From: Empedobacter stercoris
GTDB taxonomy: Bacteria > Bacteroidota > Bacteroidia > Flavobacteriales > Weeksellaceae
Length of the DNA: 64,000 nucleotides
Assembly (NCBI RefSeq): GCF_020281205.1
Contig: NZ_JACXZC010000004.1
Coordinates: 1 to 64,000, forward strand
Direction of reading: 5' to 3'
A model generated the notes under the pieces. It was not told the origin of the DNA and did not search any database. It saw nothing but the letters and a program-made list of their open reading frames with translations. This document shows positions 33,617 through 43,830 of this stretch, one piece after another. The position numbers and the translations under genes were made by a program. Every line of letters starts with the position of its first letter. Position 1 is the first letter of the stretch.

Positions 33617-35104
33617 ATGCAAGAAGAATACATTAAATTAATTTTTGGATTAAAATTAAAGCAAGTTAGAACTGCTAAAGATTTGTCATTGTTTAAGTTA
33701 TCTAAGTTAACAGGGCTTTCGAAATCTTATTTAAATGAGATCGAAAAAGGTAAAAAATATCCAAAAACTGATAAAATAGTATTGCTTGCAGAGGCTTTGG
33801 AAATACCTTACGATGAGATAGTTTCATTAAAATTAGATAAAAATTTGGCGCCAGTTGCTGAAATTTTACAATCTAATTTGTTACAAGAAATACCATTAGA
33901 GTTGTTTGGTATAGAAGAAAGAGACTTAATTGAGATCATTTCGAATGCACCTATGAAGGTGAATGCATTTATATCAACCTTGATCGAAATAGGGAATAAT
34001 TATAATTTGACACGAGAAAGTTTTTTCTTAGCTTCTTTGCGTTCTTTTCAGGAAGCAAACGACAATTATTTTCCAGATATAGAAAAGGCTGCAAAAAGTT
34101 TTTTACAAGAATATTTAGTTGATTATGATGGTTTTGTATCGAATGATACCATGGAAGAAATTCTAAAAGAAGAGTTTAATTATACAATTGTTTATGAAGA
34201 TTTTGACCATTTTGAAGGAAAAGATTTAGCTAAACTCCGTTCGATTTATATCAAGGATAAAAAATTATTGTATATCAATTCGATTTCGGATAACGATCAG
34301 AAACGATTTATTTTAGCAAAAGAATTAGGGTATAATTATTTAGATTTAAAGGAGCGTTTGTATACTTTTTCTTGGGCTAGTTTTGACAATTTTGATCAAT
34401 TGTTGAATAATTTTTATGCTTCTTATTTTGCGGGAGCGTTATTGTTACCTGAAGATAAACTGTTGGCGGATATGAAAGATCTATTTGCTGTGGAGCACCA
34501 TGATTTGTCTAAATTTCAAGAAATTTTAGGGAAATATACCGAATCACCAGAAACTGTATATCAACGAATGACTAATTTATTACCGAAGCATTTCAATATT
34601 CGCGATTTATTCTTTTTGCGATTATCAACTAAAGCGGGTTCTAATTCGTTTAAATTAACCAAAGAATTACATCTTAATCAACAACAATCGCCTCAAGCAA
34701 ATGAAACAGATGAACATTATTGTCGACGTTGGGTTTCGTTGAATGTGTTGAAAGAATTAGAAAATAATCCAGAAGATCAGCATACAATTTCTGCTCAGAT
34801 TTCGTTGTATCCATTCAATAATAATCAAAAATATTATGTAATTTCTTCAGCGACAAAAGATCCATTTAATCCAAGTTATTTACGAAGTGTAACGATAGGT
34901 GTTTTATATAAATCGGCTCAACGTAAAATTAAATTTATGAACGATCCTTCTATTCCAGTAAAAGAAGTGGCGGTAACGTGTGAGAACTGTGGAATGAAAG
35001 ATTGTGCTGAAAGAGCTGCTGAACCAATTCGTTTTGAAAAAGATATTCGTAACAAACGTTTAAATGTTACCATTAATGATTTTATAAAAAAACAAAGTAA
35101 ATAA
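33617..35104 (+). CDS. ScfR/RamB-type transcriptional regulator (XRE HTH, IrrE-like domain, C-terminal Cys motif)
   Basis: A 495-residue regulator. Residues about 8-65 are an XRE-type HTH (LKLKQVRTAKDLSLFKLSKL, LSKSYLNEIEKGKKYP). The middle, about 160-300, resembles an ImmA/IrrE domain, but the expected HExxH reads AKELGYN, so the zinc protease site is absent. The C-terminal domain ends with CENCGMKDCAERAAEP (Cys 455, 458, 463), the hallmark of the short-chain acyl-CoA regulator family (ScfR, PrpC regulators, Corynebacterium RamB). RamB controls aceA and aceB, and this gene is divergent from aceBA here, so the same role is inferred. Confidence 0.85.
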   Translation: MQEEYIKLIFGLKLKQVRTAKDLSLFKLSKLTGLSKSYLNEIEKGKKYPKTDKIVLLAEALEIPYDEIVSLKLDKNLAPVAEILQSNLLQEIPLELFGIEERDLIEIISNAPMKVNAFISTLIEIGNNYNLTRESFFLASLRSFQEANDNYFPDIEKAAKSFLQEYLVDYDGFVSNDTMEEILKEEFNYTIVYEDFDHFEGKDLAKLRSIYIKDKKLLYINSISDNDQKRFILAKELGYNYLDLKERLYTFSWASFDNFDQLLNNFYASYFAGALLLPEDKLLADMKDLFAVEHHDLSKFQEILGKYTESPETVYQRMTNLLPKHFNIRDLFFLRLSTKAGSNSFKLTKELHLNQQQSPQANETDEHYCRRWVSLNVLKELENNPEDQHTISAQISLYPFNNNQKYYVISSATKDPFNPSYLRSVTIGVLYKSAQRKIKFMNDPSIPVKEVAVTCENCGMKDCAERAAEPIRFEKDIRNKRLNVTINDFIKKQSK

Positions 35105-35116
35105 AATATGAAAAAT

Positions 35117-35145
35117 AAAAAAAGGAACTTTAAGTTCCTTTTTTT
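35117..35145. terminator. Bidirectional terminator
   Basis: Stem AAAAAAAGGAAC with GTTCCTTTTTTT around a short loop; it serves the regulator gene and the convergent ABC-F gene. Confidence 0.85.
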
Positions 35146-37033
35146 ATTCGCTTAATTCTAACCAACGAAATTCTTTTTCTTCAATTTCGTCCACAATTTT
35201 TTGTAGTTCATCTCCAATTGTAGCAATTTTATCGTAGCTTAAATTAGGATCTGAAAGTAAATTTGTTAATTCTTCCTTTTTAACCTCAAGAATTGGTAAA
35301 GATTTATTAATTTCTTCTAATTCTCGTTGTTCTTTGAACGATAACTTTCGAGGTTTTGTTTCTTTGATCTTTTCTTTAGATTCAATTTTATCTTGAGTTG
35401 CGATTACTTTTTCACTTTTATTATCGTCAATTTCAGGTTTATTTTTATTCTCGATATGGTATTCAGTGTATGTTCCCATATAACGAGAAACCTTTCCTTC
35501 TCCTTCAAAAATCATTAATTCATCAACCACTTTATCCATAAAATAACGGTCATGGGAAACGACTAATAAACAACCTTGGTAATCTTCTAAGAAACTTTCT
35601 AAAACAGTTAATGTCGGTAAATCCAAATCATTTGTAGGCTCATCCAAAATCAAGAAGTTTGGATTTTTGTACAGAATAGCCAGTAATTGAAGGCGTTTTT
35701 TCTCTCCTCCACTTAATTTAGAAATATGAGTATGTTGTTGTTCTGGCGTAAATAAAAACATTTCTAAGAATTGTTCAGCACGCATTTCCTTTCCATTTGC
35801 AAGAGGAAAGAAATCTGCAATATCTTTTACAAATTCTATAACACGCTCATCTTGTTTAAAGTCGATTCCGTCTTGTTTAAAATGTCCGATATTTAAAGTT
35901 TCTCCACGTTCAATAACGCCACTATCAGCAGGTTCAATTCCTTCAAGCATTTTCAAGAAAGTAGTTTTACCTACACCATTTTTACCGACTAAGCCGATTT
36001 TTCCACCACGTGCAAAAATATACGAGAAATCATCTAAAATTTTCTTTTGACCAAATGCTTTCGAAACATGTTCCATCTCGATGATTTTTTGACCTAAGCG
36101 CGTCATGACCATCTCTAATTTTACTTTTTGATCGACAATTTTATGTTTGGCAACTTTTTCTGTATCATAAAAAGCATCAATACGAGATTTAGATTTTGTT
36201 GTTCGCGCTTGTGGCTGACGACGCATCCATTCAATTTCTTTGCGGTAAAGATTTTTTGCTTTATCAATTGTTGCGTTCTGATTTTCGATACGCAATGCTT
36301 TGTTTGTAATATAGGTTTCGTAATTTCCTGAATGTACATACAATGTTTTGTCCTCCATTTCTAAAATTTTGGTACATATAGCATCTAAGAAATAACGGTC
36401 GTGTGTAACAAGAATCAAGGTTTTGTTTTCTTTGTTTAAGAAATATTCTAACCATTCGACCATTTCGATATCCAAGTGGTTGGTAGGCTCATCTAAAATT
36501 AGAAGAACATATCCTGTTTCGAAACTCAAATCAATCAAAAACTTTGCTAAAGAAATACGTTTACGTTGACCACCAGAAAGCTTTCCAATTTTTTGACCCA
36601 AGAAATCAATCTTCAATTTTGATAAAATTTCTTTGATTGTCGGTTCAACTTTCCATGCATCTAAGACATCCATTTTTCCCATTAAATCAACTAATTCTGG
36701 ATTTGTTGGGTCATTCTCAATCATGTTTTCATATTGACGAACAACATCTAATACTTCATTCGAATGATTAAAAATATATTCTTCACCTTTTAAATTTTCG
36801 TCGAAATCATCACTTTGGTCTAACATTAAAATTTTGACCCCTTTGTTTGGGCGAACTTCACCAGAATCGGCTGTTTCTAATCCAGCTAAAATTTTAAGTA
36901 AAGTAGATTTTCCACTTCCATTTTTGGCTACGAATGCGATTTGGTCTCCTTCGTTGACATGAAAATTAACATCTTTAAATAGTGTTCGGATTCCGTATGA
37001 TTTGGTTAGATTTTCAACTGTAAGAAAATTCAT
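35144..37033 (-). CDS. ABC-F family ATPase, Uup-like
   Basis: A 629-residue soluble protein with two ATP-binding cassettes and no membrane domain. Walker A motifs are AKNGSGKST and GKNGVGKTT; signatures are KLSGGQRKR and KLSGGEKKR. A linker with basic residues (WMRRQPQARTTKSKSR) lies between. The C-terminal 90 residues form a charged coiled coil (FKEQRELEEINKSLPILEVK), the DNA- or ribosome-binding tail of Uup. Such factors act on ribosomes or DNA rather than in transport. Its end overlaps the terminator. Confidence 0.85.
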   Translation of the reverse strand: MNFLTVENLTKSYGIRTLFKDVNFHVNEGDQIAFVAKNGSGKSTLLKILAGLETADSGEVRPNKGVKILMLDQSDDFDENLKGEEYIFNHSNEVLDVVRQYENMIENDPTNPELVDLMGKMDVLDAWKVEPTIKEILSKLKIDFLGQKIGKLSGGQRKRISLAKFLIDLSFETGYVLLILDEPTNHLDIEMVEWLEYFLNKENKTLILVTHDRYFLDAICTKILEMEDKTLYVHSGNYETYITNKALRIENQNATIDKAKNLYRKEIEWMRRQPQARTTKSKSRIDAFYDTEKVAKHKIVDQKVKLEMVMTRLGQKIIEMEHVSKAFGQKKILDDFSYIFARGGKIGLVGKNGVGKTTFLKMLEGIEPADSGVIERGETLNIGHFKQDGIDFKQDERVIEFVKDIADFFPLANGKEMRAEQFLEMFLFTPEQQHTHISKLSGGEKKRLQLLAILYKNPNFLILDEPTNDLDLPTLTVLESFLEDYQGCLLVVSHDRYFMDKVVDELMIFEGEGKVSRYMGTYTEYHIENKNKPEIDDNKSEKVIATQDKIESKEKIKETKPRKLSFKEQRELEEINKSLPILEVKKEELTNLLSDPNLSYDKIATIGDELQKIVDEIEEKEFRWLELSE

Positions 37034-37067
37034 GGTTTATTATCTGTTTTATGAGTTAAAAAAGAAA

Positions 37068-38249
37068 CTAAATCTTTTCTGTTTCGATTTGCTTGATCGA
37101 CTGTTTAGCTTTTCTTATTTTAACGATTAAGAGAGCCAAAGATAAGACAAAGCAAATACTTCCTATAATAATTAGATTATTTAAATGTGGTTGAATTAAC
37201 CTTGGATCTCCTTTTTCGATAAAAAGAATACGAAATATTTTGAGATAATGCGTTAATGGAATGGCATCTGCAATTGTTTGTATCCATTTTGGCATGTGAC
37301 TCAATGGCCAAGTAAATCCACTTAAAATGAAACTTGGAGTAGCCACGACCATCAAGACTTCTGTAGCTTTTAGTTGGCTTGGAAGTAAGATGCTGACTAA
37401 AAATCCCATAAAACAAACAGCTAAAATAAAGGCAAGAGTAGAAGAGAAGAAAGGCCAAAATTCTGTTTCTAATTTCATGTCATAAAACATTCCAAAGCAA
37501 TAGTATAGTATGAAAATGAAAATCGACATGATTAGATATGGAAATGTTTTGGTAAATAATAGTGTAAATGGATTGGATGATTTTGAAATTAAGGTGTTGA
37601 ATGTTTTATTTTCAAATTCTGATGCAAAAGAAAGCGCTAATCCTAATAATAAAACTTGTTGCAATACAGTTAGTAATACACCAGGAAGCATAAAATATAA
37701 GTAGTTTCCACTGCGTATATTTTGTCGAATCATAGTTGATTTGAATGGTTCGTAACTTTGAGTCGCTATATATTCTGGTACGCCTTGTTTTCGAGCTGTT
37801 TCAATTGAAATTCCTGCTTTCATAGTAGATAATACTGTTGTTACAGCAATAGCAGCTGTGTTGGATGTTAAAGTATTTGATCCATTTACGAAATATGTAA
37901 TTTCGGGCAATTTCTTTTGTTGTACATCGGATTGAAAATTGCGAGGAATCACAACGACTATTTCTGCTCCGATTGCTAATGCTTTATTTTTAGAGTCGAA
38001 TGTAGATGCTAAAATTTCGGCTACGTGAACCGATTCATTTTCATCTAACATTTGAATAATTTTTTGACTTGTTGTTGTGCGATCTTCATCAACGACAATA
38101 ATTGGTAAATCAGTTACATTTCCTTTTTTATAGACATTTCCAATCAAAACACCATACATGATAGGCGCACCCAAGAATAAAATGGGTAAAACAGGATTCT
38201 TGAAGAAAAGTTTGAACTCTCGTATAATTAAATGAAAAATTGTTTTCAT
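37068..38249 (-). CDS. ABC-2 type transporter permease
   Basis: A 393-residue permease: one N-terminal helix (VLPILFLGAPIMYGVLIG), a large extracytoplasmic domain (about residues 45-180), then five or six helices at the C-terminus. This is the YhhJ/YbhR layout of permeases that work with a HlyD-like protein. It is the third gene of a TolC-HlyD-permease unit and starts six bases after the HlyD-like gene ends. No dedicated ATPase gene is in the unit; the ABC-F gene next to it is not a transport ATPase, so the energy-supplying subunit must be elsewhere or the permease is unusual. Confidence 0.85.
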   Translation of the reverse strand: MKTIFHLIIREFKLFFKNPVLPILFLGAPIMYGVLIGNVYKKGNVTDLPIIVVDEDRTTTSQKIIQMLDENESVHVAEILASTFDSKNKALAIGAEIVVVIPRNFQSDVQQKKLPEITYFVNGSNTLTSNTAAIAVTTVLSTMKAGISIETARKQGVPEYIATQSYEPFKSTMIRQNIRSGNYLYFMLPGVLLTVLQQVLLLGLALSFASEFENKTFNTLISKSSNPFTLLFTKTFPYLIMSIFIFILYYCFGMFYDMKLETEFWPFFSSTLAFILAVCFMGFLVSILLPSQLKATEVLMVVATPSFILSGFTWPLSHMPKWIQTIADAIPLTHYLKIFRILFIEKGDPRLIQPHLNNLIIIGSICFVLSLALLIVKIRKAKQSIKQIETEKI

Positions 38250-38255
38250 TAGAAT

Positions 38256-39248
38256 TTATTTAGTGTTAAGATCCAAAATAACAGTTGCTTTTGTCAAGAG
38301 TTGAGCAGCTTGTTTGTTATCAACAGGAACTACTTTTACTTCATATAGGGATTGTTGCTGATCAATATCTGGATAAGCAGTCGAGATGTTTGCATAGGAA
38401 TTCAGCGCTTTTATCGAAACAATTTTACCTTTGAGTTCTAAATTATTTTTATAAGGAATCTTTAATTTGACAATTTGATTTTTCTGAAGTTGACTAATTT
38501 TATTTTCAGGAATGGTAAATCTAAAAAATGTAGTTTCTTCCAGAATTCCGTTCGCTATAGCATAACCAGCCAATGCTAATTCTCCTATTTTTAGATTAAT
38601 TGTTTCGATTGTCATATTTTGTGGCGCTTTGATGTATCTTTCTGCTTCTGCAACATCAATTTCTTGCAAAGCACCTAATGCACGTTCTTTTTGTCCCAAA
38701 GCCATTTGTTGTTGCTCAACACGAGCTCCATTTTCGGCATCAGCTAATTCGGCTTTTGCGGCTAAATATTGATTTTTTGCACCTTGATATTTTGCATAAA
38801 CTTCATCGTAACTTTGTTGCGGTACAAGACTATCACGAAGCATATTTTTTAGTCGATGATTCGATTTTTCAGCATAATCTAATTGCTCTTTCAAGCCAGC
38901 AACTTTTGCACGTAATTGTTTCAATTGATTATCTGTCGCACCTTTTTTTGCCATTTCATATTGTGCTTCAGCTGAATTTACAGCACCTTCGGCTTGACTT
39001 TTTTTGGCATCAACTTCTGGTAATTGTAAAACAAAAAGTGTTTGTCCTTTTTTTACTTCATCGCCTTCGTGAACCAATATTTGATCTATTTTACCTGGTA
39101 TTTTTGTGACAACTGTAATTTGATCACGTTCAATTTTTCCTTGAAAAACAGTTTCTTCGGTTGATTTATTTTCTTTATCAGTAGATGTGCAATTCGAAAA
39201 AAGTATTAGTCCGCTTAATGCAAATATATAGTATAAGGTATTTTTCAT
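38256..39248 (-). CDS. HlyD/RND-type membrane fusion lipoprotein
   Basis: A 330-residue periplasmic adaptor with a lipobox (LILFSNC near residues 13-19). It has a lipoyl half (GKIDQILVHEGDEVKKGQTL), a coiled coil from about 75 to 195 (AQYEMAKKGATDNQLKQ), then the second lipoyl half and a beta barrel (VKLKIPYKNNLELKGKIVSI). It links the permease to TolC. I use the ATG at 39248 because it gives a proper lipoprotein signal; it begins four bases after the TolC-like stop. Confidence 0.85.
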   Translation of the reverse strand: MKNTLYYIFALSGLILFSNCTSTDKENKSTEETVFQGKIERDQITVVTKIPGKIDQILVHEGDEVKKGQTLFVLQLPEVDAKKSQAEGAVNSAEAQYEMAKKGATDNQLKQLRAKVAGLKEQLDYAEKSNHRLKNMLRDSLVPQQSYDEVYAKYQGAKNQYLAAKAELADAENGARVEQQQMALGQKERALGALQEIDVAEAERYIKAPQNMTIETINLKIGELALAGYAIANGILEETTFFRFTIPENKISQLQKNQIVKLKIPYKNNLELKGKIVSIKALNSYANISTAYPDIDQQQSLYEVKVVPVDNKQAAQLLTKATVILDLNTK

Positions 39249-39252
39249 GATT

Positions 39253-40632
39253 TTAATTTGAGATTTGATTAAATAATTCACCAGAAGTTTGTAGTAATTC
39301 ATAGGTTTTAGAGCGTTGATCTATAATTTGAGCATAATAACCCAGATTGGCTTTGTAATAATCATTTTCAGCAGCCAAACGCTCGGTAACATCTATTAAT
39401 CCTTCTTGAAATCGTCTTGAAGCAATTTCTAAATTATTTGTTGCAATGGTATTTTGTTGATGGTTTACTTTTAATTTTTCGGAAGAAGTTTCGTAATCAA
39501 TCTTATTTTTACTTAACAAGAGATTTAATTTTTCTTGCGAATCTTTCAATTTATTTTCATTAATTAAGATATCTGTTTTTGCTTGCACTAATCTATTTTT
39601 ATGTTGACCACCATCTAATAATTCCCATTTTGCACCAATTCCAATCAAAATATTTGGGAATAACGTAAATTGGTTCATTTTTAAATTGACATCGCCTAAT
39701 AAATCGACATCTTTTAACTTGAAACGACTTCCAAAAATAGAAGTGTAATTGGTATTTGCGAAAGCGAAAACTTGCGGAAGGTGAGAACCTTTTTCTTTCT
39801 TGTACAAAAATTCGTATGCTTTTATTGAATGTTCAAGCGCTTTCAACTCCTTTTTATTTTCTAATGTATACTCAGCCGAAATTATATGGATAGGAGTAAG
39901 TTCATACTCTATTTGTTGTAAATCTTCTGTCGATAAATGTGTTAATGTTTCTAATTTCTTGTAAAGTAATTGTCGGCTTCCATTTACTTCAACTTGTCGA
40001 GCCTCTAACTCAAGCATTGCTAATTTTATCTTTTCACGATCATATGGTATTGCCAAACCGTTTTGAATAGCTTTCTGAACTTTTAGATGTTCTTTGTCTA
40101 AACGCTTTGCAGAATTCGAAATTAATTCTTCTACTTTTTGTATCAACATCAATTGATCATAAGTTTGCAAAATGTCCTTTGTAATAACTTCTTTTTCTGC
40201 ATCTTTTAAGTAATCTAAAGCTGCGCTTTTTTCTTGAATAGCGTTTAAAGCATTTGGTATTTGCAATCCTGAAAAAATGACTTGAGATGCATTTATACCA
40301 ATTGTAAATAATCCAGTTGAGGTATTAAATCTTTGATTTCCTGCAAATAATTCGGTCGAAATAAGATCAATAGATTTTGTAGGAATATCAATTGTTCCGT
40401 TCGAATTTAAATAACTTCCTAAAGCAATTGCAGACAAACTTGGTTTTTGTTTACCTTTTATTTCATCATATTGAGAGTTGTTTTTATCAACTTCGAGTTG
40501 TTTATTTTTTAAATTGTAACTTGATTCAATTGCTTTTTCAACAGGTAATTTTAGTTGAGGGTCAATTAGTTGTTGACCAAAAGAAAATGAAGAGATAAGA
40601 ACGAAATAACTATAATATCGATGGATAGGCAT
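39253..40632 (-). CDS. TolC family outer membrane efflux protein
   Basis: A 459-residue outer-membrane channel with an N-terminal export signal (YYSYFVLISSFSFGQ) and long helical repeats of the OEP family (two halves, about residues 25-220 and 250-455). It is the first gene of a three-gene exporter. No regulator gene of the TetR type is next to it. Confidence 0.8.
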   Translation of the reverse strand: MPIHRYYSYFVLISSFSFGQQLIDPQLKLPVEKAIESSYNLKNKQLEVDKNNSQYDEIKGKQKPSLSAIALGSYLNSNGTIDIPTKSIDLISTELFAGNQRFNTSTGLFTIGINASQVIFSGLQIPNALNAIQEKSAALDYLKDAEKEVITKDILQTYDQLMLIQKVEELISNSAKRLDKEHLKVQKAIQNGLAIPYDREKIKLAMLELEARQVEVNGSRQLLYKKLETLTHLSTEDLQQIEYELTPIHIISAEYTLENKKELKALEHSIKAYEFLYKKEKGSHLPQVFAFANTNYTSIFGSRFKLKDVDLLGDVNLKMNQFTLFPNILIGIGAKWELLDGGQHKNRLVQAKTDILINENKLKDSQEKLNLLLSKNKIDYETSSEKLKVNHQQNTIATNNLEIASRRFQEGLIDVTERLAAENDYYKANLGYYAQIIDQRSKTYELLQTSGELFNQISN

Positions 40633-40710
40633 TGCTCAATTTTGGCATAAAATTAACAAAAAATATACCATGAATAAAAACTAGTATTAGAATATGATTA
40701 AAAATAAAAA

Positions 40711-40736
40711 TCCTGAAACTTTTTAAAGGTTCAGGA
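40711..40736 (-). terminator. Terminator after lipoprotein gene
   Basis: Stem TCCTGAA/TTCAGGA (7 bp) with a 12-base loop, followed on the minus strand by TTTTTATTTTT. Confidence 0.7.
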
Positions 40737-40778
40737 CTTCCAAAATAGCCAAAATAATTGGCGCATAGTTCAATGTAT

Positions 40779-41456
40779 TTAATATTTATTATCAATTATA
40801 TTTAAGGTCTCGTTTAACGATTCTTTCATCATTTTCTCTAAATAATCTATTGATCCTTGCTTGATTGTCTCCTCAATGTATTTTGTTCCTCCAATTGTTT
40901 CGCTATATTTTAACGAATTGTTTTTTAAGTCTAAAATATTGATATAAACATAGGTTTTAGCAATGTATTTTAGTTTGTTTTCGGGATCAAAATCCAAACC
41001 AGATTTTACATTGATAACGACTAAATCATCTTGAGATATTACACTTTTTAAGTTGTCAAATTTAACTGAATGAACATTTTCTTGTGTAATTAATTCGTTT
41101 GGTACGTTTTTATTGTCAAATTTATCAATTATTTGATAATCATATTGATGATCGTCTAAAATTTTGATTGCTTTTTCACGAATTATTTTAATGATGTCAA
41201 CTTTCGAATTTAATTGTATCAATTGATTTTGGATTGATTTTGAATCGATATTATGGTTTAATTCTTGAGAATTATGATTAAAAAATCCAACAGTATCAAT
41301 ATTAATTACCACACCAACTTTACTCACAGGAACATCTAAGGCACTCTCGTACGTAGTTGTTGTATTAACAGCTAATTCTTTTGGAGCTTCTTTCTTTTGC
41401 TCACAAGATTGCATTATAAACAAGCTTCCTATCGCGAAATAAACTATTTTTTTCAT
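40779..41456 (-). CDS. Hypothetical lipoprotein
   Basis: A 225-residue lipoprotein with a clear lipobox (FIMQSC near residues 13-18). The mature region alternates strands and helices (KVGVVINIDTVGFF, VDIIKIIREKAIKIL, KLKYIAKTYVYINILDLKN, IDYLEKMMKESLNETLNI). The pattern suggests an alpha/beta domain like that of secreted LPP-related proteins that assemble or bind polymers, but I recognise no family. It is monocistronic between the exporter and the FUSC gene. Confidence 0.6.
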   Translation of the reverse strand: MKKIVYFAIGSLFIMQSCEQKKEAPKELAVNTTTTYESALDVPVSKVGVVINIDTVGFFNHNSQELNHNIDSKSIQNQLIQLNSKVDIIKIIREKAIKILDDHQYDYQIIDKFDNKNVPNELITQENVHSVKFDNLKSVISQDDLVVINVKSGLDFDPENKLKYIAKTYVYINILDLKNNSLKYSETIGGTKYIEETIKQGSIDYLEKMMKESLNETLNIIDNKY

Positions 41457-41589
41457 ATACCAACCTTTACTCTTTAAATATAGTGATTAATAATGTTTTA
41501 GTATGTTTTTTTTTAAAAAATTATTTTTTATTGTACCAAAAAAGGTAGTTATAACGTATGATTTTAGATTTTGAATAGTTAAATTATAT

Positions 41590-43830
41590 TTATTCTTTTA
41601 ACGGTTTTTCTTTTACAAAAACATGTCCAACTTTCGTGAAATCGTAAGAGATTTCGTACAAATACTCAAGTAAATCTTCAATCAACTCAGAGTCATTTTG
41701 TAAAGCCTCCGTTTCGATTTCAGTATATGCAATTGTTTTTTCTTTAAACTCGATTGTTTTGGGTAAATTTTCGGTTTCATATTCACCATAAAGTCGAATA
41801 TTTTGAAGTAATAATTGCAATATTTTTTTCATTAATCGTATGTGTTCGGAAGTTAAAATAACCGAGTTGTTTTTCTTTAGAATTTTCACTAATCCAAGTG
41901 AATAGGATACAAATGATTGATTGAAAATGGTAAATTTATTCAAATCATCTGCATTTTCTTGTTTATCTTTTGGTTCTGAAATGACACGTTGAAAAACTGA
42001 ATTGATATTTGCCATTGCAATAAACACGTCTTTACGCGCTAATTTATAATCTGTTGTGGTAACGTCATTATCAGCTAATTTTTTAAAAATAAGAAAAACA
42101 AATTCGTAATTAGCAATTAACGCTTTTTGAATATATTCATTCATGTTATTTTTTTCCCAAGAAGGTAAAATAATGTAGCATGAAATAAAGGCCATTAAAC
42201 CACCAACTAATGTATCTATTGTTCGTTCTTGTATGATATAAAGTGAATCTTTTTGCGAATAAAAACTAAACGAAATCAAGATGTAAGCTGTTAAATAAAA
42301 GGTGCCAACAGCATATTTGTGACGTATGAATGTATATGCCATTAACATAAAGAATAACATCATTACAAATCGTACAGATAGTTGTGGAAAAATAAGTAGG
42401 ATTAAAATTCCGATTAATCCACCAAAAATAGTTCCTTTTAAACGCTGTAAGTTTCTCTTTTTTGTCACGCTAAAACCAGGTTTTAAGATAACAAGAACAG
42501 TCATTAATAGCCAATAACTGTGATAGGTCATGGGAATAATAAATGTTATACAATATGCTAAAAGCATGACAATAGAGGAACGAATAGCATGTCTGAAAAT
42601 AGAAGATTTTAGGTTGAGATGATCTTTTATTTTTCCGAACGAATAATCGACTGTTGGTTGAAAATGCTCTGCATGATCCAACGGATTTTTCTTTTTTTCG
42701 GTAAAAGAATCATCGTAAAAGAATTTATGAATAAATTCTATTTTATAAACAACTTGTTTTAGATTGATATAAATTTTGGATAAAACGATAGGTTTTTTGC
42801 CTTCAGCATACAATTCTTTTATTGCGTCATCAATCTTTTTTAATTCAGCATCAAAATCAAAAGAAGGTTTTTTAGGACGTTTGTTCGAATTGATATGATA
42901 AGCAATCATTTTTAGTTCGTGCGCTAATTTATTCATCATATTATAAATTTTGCGCATCGCCTTTGTATCGCCATATACTTCCCTAATTTTGACATAATCG
43001 TATTGAGTTGCAGTAATATTTTCGAAAATATCCATTAAATCTGAGAACATAAAAACAATCGATCGTCCGATTGGTGTTTGGTCTTTTACCAATTTTTTAT
43101 TGGTAAAAACTAAGTCTCTGACCAAATTTTGCTTTTCATTAATGACAACATGTTCGTCAATAAGTTTTTGGACAATGTCATCATAATTAGAATCTTTATC
43201 AAACATAGAAGCTTTAATTCGGATGTATTCCGAAATATGAATCATGGCATCAGCAAGATTTTGTTGCGCCATTCTGTAGGGACGAAATGTACTAATAGCT
43301 AAACTAAAAATAGTGTACCATGCCGCACCAGCAGTAACGAATAAGGCAGTATGTAATGGAGTTAATTCTTGTCTCAAGTCGTTCATATTCATCACCATCG
43401 ACATCATGATGACCATTCCGAGTGCACTTAGACGTTGTCCCCAAACGGTTAACATATTAGAAAAGAATACGATAATCGTTAAACAAATTCCTAATAAAAT
43501 TGGAAAATTATTAATCGTTTTTGTTAAATATGAAACAATAAAAATTAATAAAACGGAAAGCCACATCAAGTTTCGACGTTCTTTGAATGGACCAGGAGTG
43601 TCTGTCATGTGCGCTAAAACTGCGCCAAGACTTATGGTAACACCAGCATACAAATCGCCAAAAAAACTTGCGACTATAGGAGGTATGATAATCGCCAAAG
43701 AGGTTTTTAAACCATCAGAAAGCGCTTCTCCATATATAAAGTTTTCGATTTTATTCTTAAGTTTCAAATGCAAAATTATAGGGTTGTAAAATTGTTGTAT
43801 AAAATTAGCACAACTTTTCTCGAAACCCAA
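41590..43830 (-). CDS. FUSC family membrane protein (YccS-like)
   Basis: A 746-residue protein with two clusters of six helices (residues about 40-180 and 395-530), each followed by a cytoplasmic helical domain. This is the YccS/AaeB-type FUSC layout, linked to export of aromatic acids. The longest frame begins with TTG at the base after the TAG stop of the methyltransferase gene. A later TTG at 43767 (product starting KLKNKIENFIYG) is an alternative, and a TAATTTTG promoter-like box lies just upstream of that one. Confidence 0.8.
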   Translation of the reverse strand: MGFEKSCANFIQQFYNPIILHLKLKNKIENFIYGEALSDGLKTSLAIIIPPIVASFFGDLYAGVTISLGAVLAHMTDTPGPFKERRNLMWLSVLLIFIVSYLTKTINNFPILLGICLTIIVFFSNMLTVWGQRLSALGMVIMMSMVMNMNDLRQELTPLHTALFVTAGAAWYTIFSLAISTFRPYRMAQQNLADAMIHISEYIRIKASMFDKDSNYDDIVQKLIDEHVVINEKQNLVRDLVFTNKKLVKDQTPIGRSIVFMFSDLMDIFENITATQYDYVKIREVYGDTKAMRKIYNMMNKLAHELKMIAYHINSNKRPKKPSFDFDAELKKIDDAIKELYAEGKKPIVLSKIYINLKQVVYKIEFIHKFFYDDSFTEKKKNPLDHAEHFQPTVDYSFGKIKDHLNLKSSIFRHAIRSSIVMLLAYCITFIIPMTYHSYWLLMTVLVILKPGFSVTKKRNLQRLKGTIFGGLIGILILLIFPQLSVRFVMMLFFMLMAYTFIRHKYAVGTFYLTAYILISFSFYSQKDSLYIIQERTIDTLVGGLMAFISCYIILPSWEKNNMNEYIQKALIANYEFVFLIFKKLADNDVTTTDYKLARKDVFIAMANINSVFQRVISEPKDKQENADDLNKFTIFNQSFVSYSLGLVKILKKNNSVILTSEHIRLMKKILQLLLQNIRLYGEYETENLPKTIEFKEKTIAYTEIETEALQNDSELIEDLLEYLYEISYDFTKVGHVFVKEKPLKE

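Noticed and set aside
33617-35104. Toxin-antitoxin or phage repressor of the ImmA/IrrE type
   Set aside because: The HExxH protease motif is absent, while the C-terminal Cys motif and the aceBA neighbourhood point to a metabolic regulator.
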